From Pseudomonas sp. Q1-7 (GTDB taxonomy: Bacteria > Pseudomonadota > Gammaproteobacteria > Pseudomonadales > Pseudomonadaceae), in NCBI RefSeq assembly GCF_028010285.1, contig NZ_CP116304.1, forward strand, positions 2,620,501-2,684,500: a stretch of 64,000 nt of DNA, given 5' to 3'. Of this stretch, positions 51,801 to 60,721 are shown piece after piece. Below the pieces are notes generated by a model. It made no database searches, was not told where the DNA came from, and was given only the letters and a program-made list of their open reading frames with translations. A program made the position numbers and the translations under genes. Each line of letters begins with the position of its first letter. The first letter of the stretch is position 1.

Positions 51801-52622
51801 ATGACCGACTACCTCCATCTGAACAAGGCCAATTGGGACCAGCGCGCGCCCCTGCACGCGGCTTCCAGCGGATACGCCACCGAGGCCTTCGCCACCGATC
51901 CGGCACACCTCTCGGAGGTGGTGCGCTTCGACCTGCCGCGCCTGGGCGATATCGCCGGCCTGCGCGGCGTGCACCTGCAATGCCATATCGGCACCGATAC
52001 GTTGTCCCTCGCACGGCTCGGGGCGCGAATGAGCGGCCTCGACTTCTCGCCGGCCTCCCTGGAACAGGCGCGCGGGCTGGCCCAGCGCTGCGGCGCGTCG
52101 ATCGACTTCGTCGAATCCGATGTCTACGCCGCCGACCAGGTACTCCCGGCCGGTACTTTCGATTTCGTCTACACCGGCATCGGCGCCCTCTGCTGGCTGC
52201 CGCGCATCGAGGCGTGGGCCCGGGTCGTGGCCGCGTTGCTGAAACCGGGCGGACGTCTGTTCATCCGTGAAGGGCATCCGATGCTCTGGACGGTGAGCGA
52301 GACGCGGGAAGACGAGCTGGTGATCGAGTACCCCTATTTCGAGCACGTCGAACCCATGGTCTCGGATGACGACCGCAGCTATGTGGAAATCGACACCGCA
52401 CTGACCGCGACCCGGACCTACGAGTGGAACCACGGCCTGGGCGAGATCATTTCCGCGCTGCTGCGGCACGGCCTGCAGCTCACCGCGCTGGAGGAGCACG
52501 ACAGCATCCCCTGGAATGCGCTGCCGGGGCGGATGGTGGTGGACGACGCGGGGGAGTGGCGGTTGGCGAAGGACCGCTGGCGACTGCCCTTGAGCTACAC
52601 CCTGCAGGCGCTGAAACGATAG
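51801..52622 (+). CDS. Class I SAM-dependent methyltransferase
   Basis: A 273-residue methyltransferase of unknown substrate. Motif I is VHLQCHIGTDTLSLARLGAR, in which the usual GxGxG is CHIGTD. Motif II is MSGLDFSPASLEQARGL and the later ESDVYAAD, FDFVYTGIGALCWL and LLKPGGRLFIREGHP are standard. The C-terminal part (HVEPMVSDDDRSYVEI to DSIPWNALPGRMV) matches a widespread family of small-molecule methyltransferases. It stands alone between unrelated genes. Confidence 0.9.
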   Translation: MTDYLHLNKANWDQRAPLHAASSGYATEAFATDPAHLSEVVRFDLPRLGDIAGLRGVHLQCHIGTDTLSLARLGARMSGLDFSPASLEQARGLAQRCGASIDFVESDVYAADQVLPAGTFDFVYTGIGALCWLPRIEAWARVVAALLKPGGRLFIREGHPMLWTVSETREDELVIEYPYFEHVEPMVSDDDRSYVEIDTALTATRTYEWNHGLGEIISALLRHGLQLTALEEHDSIPWNALPGRMVVDDAGEWRLAKDRWRLPLSYTLQALKR

Positions 52623-52671
52623 ACGCGGGGCGCTGATCGGTCATGGACTGAACGCGGATGGTGCGCCGCGA

Positions 52672-52688
52672 TGGCAAGACGGCTGCTA
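52672..52688 (+). promoter_or_regulatory. Sigma-54 (RpoN) promoter
   Basis: TGGCAAGACGGCTGCTA has the invariant GG at -24 and GC at -12 separated by exactly 10 bases and matches the TGGCACG-N4-TTGC consensus at nearly all informative places. It lies 36 bp upstream of the orphan histidine kinase start, a normal distance. An enhancer-binding activator would be needed; none is encoded nearby. Confidence 0.55.
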
Positions 52689-52723
52689 TATAAGTCTGGG
52701 AAGTTCGAGTTGGGGGACTCCAG

Positions 52724-54181
52724 ATGGACGTGGCAGCAATCCTGGGAAATCACGCGGCGGATGCGGAGGACAGGACGGGACGGCCGACCGCCCAGTTCAA
52801 TCTCCTGCGCTGGTTCTCGTTGGTCAGCCTGGTGATCATCGGCACCGTGGCCTTCGGCGTCGGGACGGTATCCACCCGTTTCCTGGTGAGCGAAAGCCTG
52901 GAGCGCGACGCCATGCTGTCCGCGCAGTTCATCCAGACCCTGGCCGTGGGCGAGATGCGTCACCACAACCTGGAAGGCATGGAGATGGGCGATGTGCTGC
53001 TGCCCCATCACTACGGCATGCTCAGCCCCGACGCGGCTGGAAACCGCGAACAGGCCCGCTCGGAGTTCCTCGACCATCTCTCCCATGTGCCGGACTCCCT
53101 GCTGGCCACCCTGTACGCCCCGGACCGCACCGTGATCTGGTCCACCAACCCGGAACTGGTGGGGTTGCAGGTCGATTCCGATGACGCGCTGGACGAGGCG
53201 TTCGAGTCCGGCGGCCGTGTCTCGGCCAGATACAGCGAGGTGGCCGACGGGAAGGTGGAGCAGAAGTTCCAGCGCCCGCCGAAGATGTTCTTCATCGAGA
53301 ACTACATCCCGCTCACCAACGGCAACGGCCGGGTGACGGCCATGGTGGAAATCTACAAGGAGCCGGTGGACCTGATCGACCGGGTCAACCGTGGCTACCG
53401 GATGATCTGGCTGGCCACCGCCATTGGCGGCGTGCTGATGTATTTCGGCCTCTACTGGATAGTGCGGCGCGCGTCCCTGCTGCTGGCGGCGCAGCAGGCG
53501 CAACTGGTGGCCAACAGCACCTATGTGGGGTTGGGGGAAATGTCCTCCGCCGTGGCCCATAGCCTGCGCAACCCGCTGGCATCGATCCGTTCCAGCGCCG
53601 AGTTGGCCATGGAGATGGAGGGGCCGCAGGCACGCAAATGCATCGACGACATCGTCACCCAGGTCGACCGCATGTCGGCCTGGGTGCGCGACCTGTTGCT
53701 CTGCCTGCGCCCGCTGCAGGGCGACTCGGAACAGGTGGAGCCGATGGACGCGGTGCGTACCACGCTGGCCAACTTCGACCAGCAACTGTCCCGGTCGAAG
53801 ATCGAGGTGGAATGCAGCGACGCGGCGACGCCCCTGGTGATCAGCCACCAGTTGCTGCTGGGGCAGGTCCTCAACAGCGTCATCGCCAATGCCATCGAAG
53901 CCATGCCCGAGGGCGGCCGGATGAGTATCACGGCGACCCCTGACACTGCCGGCGGCTGGCTGCATCTGAACATCCGGGATACCGGCAAGGGCATGTCGCG
54001 GCAGCAGGAAATGATGGCCTTCAAGTCCTTCTACACCACCAAGCAGGGCGGGTTGGGCATTGGCCTGATCATGGTCAAGCAGATCATGGAGCGCTTCGGC
54101 GGCAAGGCCAGCCTGACCAGCCGCGAGCACGAGGGCACCTGCGTGTGCCTGAGCTTCAGGCTGGCGGACCGGCCCGCCTGA
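52724..54181 (+). CDS. Orphan membrane sensor histidine kinase (NtrB-like)
   Basis: A 485-residue sensor kinase. Two membrane segments (about 30-52 and 226-246) flank a periplasmic sensor region of about 170 residues. The kinase core has the H-box GEMSSAVAHSLRNPLASIRS (His in AHSLRNP), N-box NSVIANAIEAMPEGG, G1 IRDTGKGMSRQ, F-box MMAFKSFYTTK and G2 GGLGIGLIMVKQIMERFGG. That H-box variety pairs with NtrC-type regulators. No response regulator is adjacent, so its partner is elsewhere. The sigma-54 promoter just upstream fits a nitrogen or carbon stress role. The stop sits inside a 12-bp hairpin shared with the convergent gene. Confidence 0.9.
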   Translation: MDVAAILGNHAADAEDRTGRPTAQFNLLRWFSLVSLVIIGTVAFGVGTVSTRFLVSESLERDAMLSAQFIQTLAVGEMRHHNLEGMEMGDVLLPHHYGMLSPDAAGNREQARSEFLDHLSHVPDSLLATLYAPDRTVIWSTNPELVGLQVDSDDALDEAFESGGRVSARYSEVADGKVEQKFQRPPKMFFIENYIPLTNGNGRVTAMVEIYKEPVDLIDRVNRGYRMIWLATAIGGVLMYFGLYWIVRRASLLLAAQQAQLVANSTYVGLGEMSSAVAHSLRNPLASIRSSAELAMEMEGPQARKCIDDIVTQVDRMSAWVRDLLLCLRPLQGDSEQVEPMDAVRTTLANFDQQLSRSKIEVECSDAATPLVISHQLLLGQVLNSVIANAIEAMPEGGRMSITATPDTAGGWLHLNIRDTGKGMSRQQEMMAFKSFYTTKQGGLGIGLIMVKQIMERFGGKASLTSREHEGTCVCLSFRLADRPA

Positions 54182-54218
54182 GGCCGGGGTCGAGGCGCCG
54201 GCCGATCCCGGCCTCAGG
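54177..54218. terminator. Hairpin spanning both stop codons of convergent genes
   Basis: CCTGAGGCCGGG (54177-54188) and its exact complement (54207-54218) form a 12-bp stem. The left arm contains the kinase stop codon and the right arm contains the stop codon of the convergent VOC gene. There is no T-run. It can act as a bidirectional terminator or protect both 3' ends. Confidence 0.55.
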
Positions 54219-54600
54219 CTTGCCGCGCATAGCTCACCGTGAGCATTTCCCACTGGTGTCCGTCCGGTTCGTTCCAGTAGACGATGGCGCCGCCGTGTTC
54301 GCTGTCCACGCGATAGTCCACCGGCCCGTGTACGGCACTGCGGTAGGCGATGCCCCTGGCCTTGAGGCGCCCCAGGATCGCTTCGAACTGTTCCGGGCTC
54401 ACCCGGAAGCAGAAGTGGAGCAGCGGAAAGGGCTCGCCCCACTCATCGAAGTCCAGGGTCAGGCCGTCGTTCAGGTAGACCGGGGCGAAAGGTCCGATGC
54501 CGGTTTCCGACCAGGGCACGTCGAGCAGCTCGGCCAGCAGCCTGGCTGAGCGCAGCTTGTCGCGCGCCGGCACCATCAGGTGATCGAGTTGAATGGCCAT
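54214..54600 (-). CDS. VOC-family (glyoxalase/bleomycin resistance-like) protein
   Basis: A 128-residue vicinal-oxygen-chelate protein. The paired beta-alpha-beta-beta-beta units are IQLDHLMVPARDKLRSARLL to LTLDFDEWGEPFPLLHFCFR and LKARGIAYRSAVHGPVDYRV to GGAIVYWNEPDGHQWEMLTV. Metal-ligand candidates are His8 (LDHLM), the His of LLHFCF and the Glu of HQWEML. The reaction is unknown. The ATG at 54600 has a strong GGAGG site. Confidence 0.9.
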   Translation of the reverse strand: MAIQLDHLMVPARDKLRSARLLAELLDVPWSETGIGPFAPVYLNDGLTLDFDEWGEPFPLLHFCFRVSPEQFEAILGRLKARGIAYRSAVHGPVDYRVDSEHGGAIVYWNEPDGHQWEMLTVSYARQA

Positions 54601-54794
54601 GGCCACCTCCTTGCACGTTCATGCCGTCCACTGGAACCCACTGCAGCGCAGAAACGCCGCGCGCGCCAGTCCGCCTGACGAGGAGCACTGCGCCGGCTTG
54701 CGCCAGGAAAAGCCCTGTCTAGACTCGCTCGGTAGCCGGGAAGGCTGCCCCACCCGGCGCGGGGCTCATGTCAGGGTGCATCCAAGGAGGTCGT

Positions 54795-55385
54795 ATGTCG
54801 GTTCCACCAGATGAGTTCGACAGGTTGATGGCGTATTTCAATGGAAGGCGCGCACCCAGACTGCCGCTCAAATACGCCGAATCGACACCAGACCGTGCGG
54901 TGCTCTACCGCAAGATGGTGAAGAAGGAGTGGGAAGACGCCGCCAAACCGATCGGGGGTCTATACGAAGGCGAGTGCACGTTCGACTTCAGGGTGGCATT
55001 CAAGACCTACCACACGGGTGATTACGCCCGCGTCTGGACGTCCACCGAACTGGCCAAGGTGCGTGGCTTCGAAAACGATGCCAAAGGCGGGTCTGACTAT
55101 GTGATCGCCCAGTTCGTGTTCGAGGAGGAGATGACGACCATCTTCCGCGGCAAGATCCTGCCCCAGAAGATGACGGGAGCCCAGCACATGAACGAGTTCG
55201 TCCTCATGCACCGCGAGGGTTACGAGCCGTTTCGCCATGGCCTGCTCGAAGTGAAGATGTTCTCCACCGTGGAAGAGGTCGAGGTGACGATCGCGCGCCA
55301 CAAGGCGTTCGATCTGGGGTTCTCGGTGGAACACGCAGTGACGCTGAACAAGTACCTGAAGTTCGCGCGCCTGATGGACCCCTGA
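54795..55385 (+). CDS. Conserved-looking protein of unknown function
   Basis: A 196-residue soluble protein with no signal peptide or membrane segment, rich in charged residues. I recognise no family. The strong AAGGAGG site before the ATG at 54795 and normal codon use support it as real. Noticeable blocks are RLPLKYAESTPDRAVLYRKM, YVIAQFVFEEEMTTIFRGK and the His-rich AQHMNEFVLMHREGYEPFRH. It converges on the periplasmic ClpP-like gene with 18 bp between stops. Confidence 0.7.
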   Translation: MSVPPDEFDRLMAYFNGRRAPRLPLKYAESTPDRAVLYRKMVKKEWEDAAKPIGGLYEGECTFDFRVAFKTYHTGDYARVWTSTELAKVRGFENDAKGGSDYVIAQFVFEEEMTTIFRGKILPQKMTGAQHMNEFVLMHREGYEPFRHGLLEVKMFSTVEEVEVTIARHKAFDLGFSVEHAVTLNKYLKFARLMDP

Positions 55386-55403
55386 AACTCTGCCGGCTGG
55401 CGC

Positions 55404-55970
55404 TCAGTTCAAGCGGTATCTCGCCAGCTCATCGCGCGTCAGCACCCGCATGTGCGTGGGCTCGATGCCGTTCATGTCGTTCAGCAGGCTGAGGGGGATG
55501 TTCATTTCCCGCAGGTAGGCGGCCGGACTGTAGGCGCTGCCGGTGCCGGCGGCGAGCGCGGAGTCGCCATGGGGGAAGTAGGGACGGTGCAGGCCGACGT
55601 AGCCGCGCACGGTTTTCCGGCGTCCGGCGGCCAGCAGGTAGACGCAACTGCCCTGGCACACGCCGTCGGTGGGCACCATCACGTCGAAGCCGGTTTCCCG
55701 CAGCAGGCGGCCCAGGCGGATAGCCTCGGTGACACTGCCGCCGATGCTGTCCAGCAGGGCCAGCTTGCGGTCGAATTTGCCAGGGTTGGCAAGCAGGCCC
55801 CGCATCAGCGCCTCGTAGTCGCCGGGTGCGATGTCCTCGGAAATCTGCACGGCCAGAATCCGCCCGGCCTTGCCGTGTTGCACGGGCTGGATCTCCACTT
55901 TGGCGGAGGCGGCGGCCGAACAGAGGATGGCGAGACAGAAGACGGCGGCCTGGATTGCGCTGCGGCTCAT
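55404..55970 (-). CDS. Periplasmic ClpP/crotonase-fold protein (COG3904-like)
   Basis: A 188-residue exported protein (signal peptide MSRSAIQAAVFCLAILCSAA and following ASA). The body resembles the ClpP-like clan: ISEDIAPGDYEALMRGLL, LALLDSIGGSVTEAIRLGRL and DGVCQGSCVYLLAAGRRKTV, then YVGLHRPYFP. The GGSV, the QGSC in the nucleophile position (Ser in GSCVYLLAAG) and HRP correspond to active-site regions of that fold. Such proteins occur in envelopes of many proteobacteria without a known substrate. The ATG at 55970 gives the complete signal peptide. Confidence 0.82.
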   Translation of the reverse strand: MSRSAIQAAVFCLAILCSAAASAKVEIQPVQHGKAGRILAVQISEDIAPGDYEALMRGLLANPGKFDRKLALLDSIGGSVTEAIRLGRLLRETGFDVMVPTDGVCQGSCVYLLAAGRRKTVRGYVGLHRPYFPHGDSALAAGTGSAYSPAAYLREMNIPLSLLNDMNGIEPTHMRVLTRDELARYRLN

Positions 55971-56108
55971 GGAACAGGCATTTCCTGCGGGGTGGTGGGC
56001 GACGGCTGGAGAAGATACCCGCAAAGGTGCGCGAGCTCCAGATGGCGCGACAAGGCGGTTTCGCTGGCCGGTAGGGTGGGCGCGGGTGGGCAAATTGCGG
56101 GATTATTT

Positions 56109-56127
56109 GCGATCCATTATCATTCGC
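56109..56127. promoter_or_regulatory. Possible Fur box upstream of fecI
   Basis: The core ATTATCATT (56116-56124) matches nine consecutive bases of the Fur consensus, while the flanks match only partly. It is 35-50 bp upstream of the FecI-type sigma factor, exactly where iron repression of a fecIR operon is expected. The match is moderate. Confidence 0.5.
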
Positions 56128-56161
56128 GACTTTCGCATTCAGACCCCGCCTTGCCCTGCAA

Positions 56162-56650
56162 ATGCCTCCGCGCACTCCTGGCTTCTTCGAGCACTATGAA
56201 GAACTCATCGGCACCTGGACACGCCGGCTGAGGAATCGTCAGCGTGCCGAGGATCTTGCCCACGATGCCTTCGTGCGGGTGCTTGAAACCCGCCAGGACA
56301 GCGTTCAGCAGCCGCGCGCCTACCTGCACCAGACCACACGCAATATCGCGGTCGACCAGTTCCGCCGGGAGGAGCGCCGCGCCCAGCTCGAGCTGGATAT
56401 GGCGGGGCAGGGCGAGGATGCCAAGGACGACCCCGAGTCCTTCATGCACGCCGTGCAACTCGCCGACTCCATCGAGAAAGCCCTGGCGGAACTGCCCGTC
56501 AACTGCCGGCAGGTGTTCGTCTGGCAGAAACTCGAAGGGTTGAGCCAGGCGGAGATCGCCGAGCGCCTGGGGTTATCCAGGAACATGGTCGAGCGGTATA
56601 TGATCCGCACCCTTCGCCATTTGCGTGAGCGCCTGGAACTGAGCGCGTGA
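56162..56650 (+). CDS. fecI: FecI-like ECF sigma factor
   Basis: A 162-residue iron-starvation ECF sigma factor. Region 2 shows EELIGTWTRRLRNRQRAEDL, AHDAFVRVLET and RAYLHQTTRNIAVDQFRREE. Region 4 shows ALAELPVNCRQVFVWQKLEG, LSQAEIAERLGLSRNMVERY. It directs RNA polymerase to the receptor gene downstream when the receptor binds its siderophore. The ATG at 56162 has only a weak ribosome site. A Fur-like box lies upstream. fecR and a TonB receptor follow in the classical order. Confidence 0.93.
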   Translation: MPPRTPGFFEHYEELIGTWTRRLRNRQRAEDLAHDAFVRVLETRQDSVQQPRAYLHQTTRNIAVDQFRREERRAQLELDMAGQGEDAKDDPESFMHAVQLADSIEKALAELPVNCRQVFVWQKLEGLSQAEIAERLGLSRNMVERYMIRTLRHLRERLELSA

Positions 56651-56736
56651 TGAGCCGGAACCACCCAACAGGGCAGCAAGACCCCACCCATGGACAACGA
56701 TCGCAGCCTGATTCCCGCCAGAGGGATGGCGACCCG

Positions 56737-57708
56737 ATGACGCCCGCCCGATCCGCCGAGTGCCAGGTGCGGGACGAGGCGGCCTACTGGTTCAGCCGCA
56801 ACCGCGCGCCCGGACAGGCCGCCGAGGAACGCCAGCGCTTCGAGGCCTGGCTGGCGGCCGATGCGTCGCATCAGGCCGAGTACCGCCTGCTGGAGCAGCT
56901 CTGGCGAGCTGCCGACCTGATTCCCGAGCAGCGCCTACGCGAACTCTGCGCGGCCAAGGCGCAGCCCTTGCCCGCACCTGCGCGGCGGCGCTTCCTGCAG
57001 GGCGCGCTGGCGGCCGCGGCCAGCGTGGTGCTGGCCGGCGGGGCGAGCTATGTGTTCGATCCCTTCTCGTTGCGTGGCGAAACCTACGTCACCCAACTCG
57101 GCGAGCGCCGCCAGGTAACCCTGGCCGATGGGTCGACGCTCGATCTCAATGGCCGCACCCACGTCAGCGTCAGCTACACCGCCGACCGCCGCCTGGTGCG
57201 GCTGGAGTCCGGCGAGGCACTGTTCAGCGTGACGCCGGACAAGGCGCGGCCCTTCCTGGTCGAGGCCGGGCCCGGCCGCGTGACCGTCACCGGCACCCGC
57301 TTCAACGTGCGCCGCGAAGCGCGTGGCATGCGGGTAGCGGTAGCGTCCGGCCACGTGCGGGTGGCGGGTGAACAGGGTGAGGCCAGCCGGCCGCTGCTGG
57401 CCGGCGACGGCGTGCAGGTGGCGGCCGACGGCCAGGTCGGCCCGGTGCGGCGGGTCGACGTCGCGGCCATCACCGCCTGGCGCCAGGGCAAGCTGGTCTT
57501 CAACGACGCGCCTCTGGCGGAGGTGGCGGAAGAGGTCTCGCGCTACCGCGAGAAACCCCTGCGCGTGGCCGCGGACGTGGCCAGCCTGCGCCTCTCCAGC
57601 GTGTTCCGTGCCGACGACACCGACGCCTTGCTGGCGGCCCTGCCGCGCATCCTGCCGGTCAGGGTAAGAACCCATCCGGATGGTTCAAGCGAAATAATTT
57701 CGTTTTAG
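56737..57708 (+). CDS. fecR: FecR-like anti-sigma/sigma regulator
   Basis: A 323-residue FecR-family inner-membrane regulator. The N-terminal DUF4880 segment (AAYWFSRNRAPGQAAEERQR, FEAWLAADASHQAEYRLLEQ) binds the sigma factor. RRFLQGALAAAASVVLAGG is the membrane/Tat-like anchor at about residues 75-100. The FecR domain has YVTQLGERRQVTLADGSTLD and LNGRTHVSVSYTADRRLVRL. The C-terminus contains the STN-like end that contacts the receptor. The frame is open to 56650, overlapping the fecI stop. I prefer the ATG at 56737 because AGAGGGA lies ten bases before it. Confidence 0.9.
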   Translation: MTPARSAECQVRDEAAYWFSRNRAPGQAAEERQRFEAWLAADASHQAEYRLLEQLWRAADLIPEQRLRELCAAKAQPLPAPARRRFLQGALAAAASVVLAGGASYVFDPFSLRGETYVTQLGERRQVTLADGSTLDLNGRTHVSVSYTADRRLVRLESGEALFSVTPDKARPFLVEAGPGRVTVTGTRFNVRREARGMRVAVASGHVRVAGEQGEASRPLLAGDGVQVAADGQVGPVRRVDVAAITAWRQGKLVFNDAPLAEVAEEVSRYREKPLRVAADVASLRLSSVFRADDTDALLAALPRILPVRVRTHPDGSSEIISF

Positions 57709-57797
57709 ATTCAGGTTTTTTCTCGCCCGTTCGTCTTCTCGTCCGACTCTTGGCGCCCTGGGGGATTTCAGGGCCACTTTTTCAGGACCGGACGAAC

Positions 57798-60257
57798 GTG
57801 ATCAACGACGTACAGCAACACGCCACACCGCCAGCTTTTCCCCGCAAGGCCCTACGTGCCCAGCATCTGCTGCCCCTCAGCCTGGCCATCGCGCTGGCGC
57901 TGGGCAGCGTCGGCGTCCAGGCCGGCGAGCGCAAGGACGTGCACATCCCCGCCCAGTCCCTGGCCGCCGCGCTCGGCGAGCTGGGCCAGCAGACCGCGCT
58001 GCAGCTGTTCTTCAGCCCTGAGCTGGTGGCAGGCAAACAGGCCCCGGCCGTGGACGGCAAGCTGCTGCCGGAAGAAGTGCTGGCGACGCTGCTGCAGGGT
58101 AGCGGCCTGACGTTCGACCTGGCCGACGGCACCGCCATCCTGCGTCGCGTTTCCGCCGAGGAGGGCGCTGCGGCCATGGAGCTGCCGGCCTCCAGCATCA
58201 GCGTGGTGGGCGACTGGCTGGGCACCGCCGACGAAGCCGTGGTGCAGAACCACCCCGGCGCGCGCACCGTGGTGCGCCGCGAAGCCATGATCGAGAAGGG
58301 CGCGATGAACGTGCGTGACGCCCTGCGCGCGGTGCCCGGCGTGCAGGTCCAGGAATCCAACGGCACCGGTGGTAGCGACATCGCCCTGAACTTCGGCGTG
58401 CGCGGCCTCACGTCGCGCCTGTCGCCGCGTTCCACCGTGCTGATCGACGGTGTGCCGGCGGCCTTCGCGCCCTACGGCCAGCCACAGCTGTCCATGGCGC
58501 CCATCTCCCTCGGCAACCTCGATAGCATCGACGTGGTCCGGGGCGCCGGCTCCGTGCGTTACGGCCCGCAGAACGTCGGCGGCGTGATCAACTTCGTGAC
58601 CCGTGCGATTCCGGAGACGTTCTCCGGCGACCTGTCCACCACCCTTGAAAACACCAGTCACGGCGGCCCCAAGTTCCTCAACAGCGCCTTCCTCGGCGGT
58701 ACCGCCGACAACGGCATCGGCGCCGCGCTGCTGTATTCGGGCGTGAACGGCGACGGCTACCGCGACAGCAATAACGGCAACGACATCGACGACGTCATCC
58801 TCAAGACCCACTGGGCGCCCACCGAGCAGGACGACATCTCGCTGAACTTCCACTACTACGACGCCACCGCCGACATGCCCGGCGGCCTGACCCAGGCGCA
58901 GTACGATGCCGACCCTTTCCAGTCCGACCGCGACCATGACGACTTCAGCGGCCGCCGCAAGGATGTCTCGCTGAAGTACCTGCGCCAGATCGACGACGTT
59001 ACCCAGGTCGAGGTACTCACCTACTACAGCGACAGCTTCCGTGGCAGCCATATCGCCAGTCGCGACCAGCGGTTCCTCAACGCCTACCCGCGCAGTTACT
59101 ACACCTACGGCATCGAGCCGCGTGTTTCGCGCCTGTTCTTCGCTGGCGACAGCACCCATGAAGTCGGGCTTGGCTACCGCTACCTGAAAGAGGCGATGCA
59201 CGAGGAAAGCAGCCGCGTGGCCCTGGTGAACAACGTCCCGACCCCCACCGCCGGCCCCTCGGCCGATGGCCATGTCTTCCAGGACCGTACCGGCGGCACC
59301 GAGGCCAACGCCTTCTACCTCGACGACAAGATCGATGTCGGCAACTGGACCGTCACTCCGGGCATCCGCTTCGAGAGCATCAACACCGATTGGCACGACC
59401 GCCCGGTGCTCGGCACCAACGGCCGGCCGGTCCAGGAGAAGAAGCGCAGCAAGGACTACAACGAGCCGCTGCCAGCCATCAGCGTGATGTACCACCTCTC
59501 CGACGCCTGGAAGCTGTTCGCCAACTACGAGACCTCGTTCGGCAGCCTGCAGTACTTCCAGCTCGGCCAGGGTGGCCAGGGCGACCTGGCCGCCAACGGC
59601 CTGGAACCGGAGAAAGCCAAGACCTACGAGGTCGGCACCCGCTACAACGACGAAACCTGGGGCGGCGAAGCGACGCTGTTCTACATCGACTTCGACCACG
59701 AGCTGCAATTCATCAGCAACGACGTGGGCTGGACCAACCTGGGCGCCACCAAGCACCAGGGCCTGGAGCTGTCCGGCCACTACAACCTGGACGCGCTGCT
59801 CGCCGGCCTGAGCCTGACCGGTACCTACACCTACACCCGCGCCACCTACGAAGGCGATATCCCGGGCTTCAAGACCCGCGACCTGCCGTTCTACTCCCGC
59901 CACGTGGCCAACCTCGGCCTGCGCTACCAGGTGGATCGCTGGACCTACAACTTCGATGGCTACGCCCAGTCGCAACAACGCGCGCCCGGCACCGGCATCG
60001 ATGCCAACGGCAACTTCACCGGCAACTACATCACCGAACCGACCGCCGACGGTCAGTTCGGCGATATCCCCGGCTATGTGACCTGGAACCTGCGCGGCGC
60101 CTACGACTTCGGTGAACAACTGTCCAACCTGAAGCTGGGCGTGGGGGTGAAGAACCTCTTCGACAAGCAGTACTTCACCCGCTCCAGCGACAACAACGCC
60201 GGCATCTACGTGGGCCAGCCACGCACGCTGTACGTGCAGGCCAGCGTCGGCTTCTGA
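57798..60257 (+). CDS. fecA: FecA-like TonB-dependent siderophore receptor with signalling domain
   Basis: An 819-residue TonB-dependent transducer. After the signal peptide (to about residue 43, ending GVQA) comes the STN signalling domain (VHIPAQSLAAALGELGQQTA, LQLFFSPELVAGK, VLATLLQGSGLTFDL) that speaks to FecR. The plug has NVRDALRAVPGVQVQE and LIDGVPAAFAPYGQPQLSMA, LDSIDVVRGAGSVRYGPQNV, closely FecA-like. The 22-strand barrel ends with FDKQYFTRSSDNNAGIYVG and a terminal Phe. Ferric dicitrate is the likely but unproved ligand. The start is GTG at 57798 with AGGA ten bases upstream. Confidence 0.92.
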   Translation: MINDVQQHATPPAFPRKALRAQHLLPLSLAIALALGSVGVQAGERKDVHIPAQSLAAALGELGQQTALQLFFSPELVAGKQAPAVDGKLLPEEVLATLLQGSGLTFDLADGTAILRRVSAEEGAAAMELPASSISVVGDWLGTADEAVVQNHPGARTVVRREAMIEKGAMNVRDALRAVPGVQVQESNGTGGSDIALNFGVRGLTSRLSPRSTVLIDGVPAAFAPYGQPQLSMAPISLGNLDSIDVVRGAGSVRYGPQNVGGVINFVTRAIPETFSGDLSTTLENTSHGGPKFLNSAFLGGTADNGIGAALLYSGVNGDGYRDSNNGNDIDDVILKTHWAPTEQDDISLNFHYYDATADMPGGLTQAQYDADPFQSDRDHDDFSGRRKDVSLKYLRQIDDVTQVEVLTYYSDSFRGSHIASRDQRFLNAYPRSYYTYGIEPRVSRLFFAGDSTHEVGLGYRYLKEAMHEESSRVALVNNVPTPTAGPSADGHVFQDRTGGTEANAFYLDDKIDVGNWTVTPGIRFESINTDWHDRPVLGTNGRPVQEKKRSKDYNEPLPAISVMYHLSDAWKLFANYETSFGSLQYFQLGQGGQGDLAANGLEPEKAKTYEVGTRYNDETWGGEATLFYIDFDHELQFISNDVGWTNLGATKHQGLELSGHYNLDALLAGLSLTGTYTYTRATYEGDIPGFKTRDLPFYSRHVANLGLRYQVDRWTYNFDGYAQSQQRAPGTGIDANGNFTGNYITEPTADGQFGDIPGYVTWNLRGAYDFGEQLSNLKLGVGVKNLFDKQYFTRSSDNNAGIYVGQPRTLYVQASVGF

Positions 60258-60322
60258 CGCTCCGAGCCTGGGCACACGACCGGCGCTTGGGGGGATGGGG
60301 CGGGCGGCGTTGCGTTGAGGTC

Positions 60323-60440
60323 CGAAACCCATGCTGAGGTCGGTGATGGGTTTCGCGGGGCTCAACCGCATCCTCCGGCGACTCCCGGCATCGTGGCCGA
60401 GCCGGCTGTCGGGCTTCGCTGCTCGGCGCCAACCTATGGC
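60323..60440. repeat. Intergenic repeat region
   Basis: CGAAACCCAT (60323-60332) and ATGGGTTTCG (60346-60355) form a stem like the one at 36,372-36,405. Then follows GGGCTTCGCTGCTCGGC and CCAACCTATGG, resembling the copy near 33,109-33,170. No coding potential. It lies downstream of the fecA-like receptor gene and may end its transcript. Confidence 0.5.
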
Positions 60441-60446
60441 GGGCCG

Positions 60447-60596
60447 TCACTCCCAGTCATCCGGCTTGCGGTCCTTGCTCGGCGCCTTGTCGCTGATGCG
60501 TTTCACGTCAGCCGCCGGCACCTGCTCCGGCGGCTGGCTGGGGCCCGGCGGCCTGGGCGCGGGAGCGGGCGTGCGGACATTGGGATCGCTGTTCAT
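60447..60596 (-). CDS. Small proline-rich protein of unknown function
   Basis: A 49-residue frame from ATG 60596, preceded by a good GGAGGA site seven bases upstream. It is proline-rich in the first half (PAPAPRPPGPSQPPEQVP) and charged in the second (KRISDKAPSKDRKPDDWE). It is divergent from prpD. Similar tiny proline-rich proteins with an acidic tail occur in Pseudomonas. The call rests on the ribosome binding site and composition. Confidence 0.45.
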   Translation of the reverse strand: MNSDPNVRTPAPAPRPPGPSQPPEQVPAADVKRISDKAPSKDRKPDDWE

Positions 60597-60721
60597 CGCG
60601 GGGTCCTCCGGGGCAGTCCCTTCCTTCCAGCGCAGCACATTTCCCGCGATCCGATCTGCCGTCGGTCGATCCGCCGGGGGGCGCATACACTGAGTGCATC
60701 AGCTGATGTGGAGACACGACC

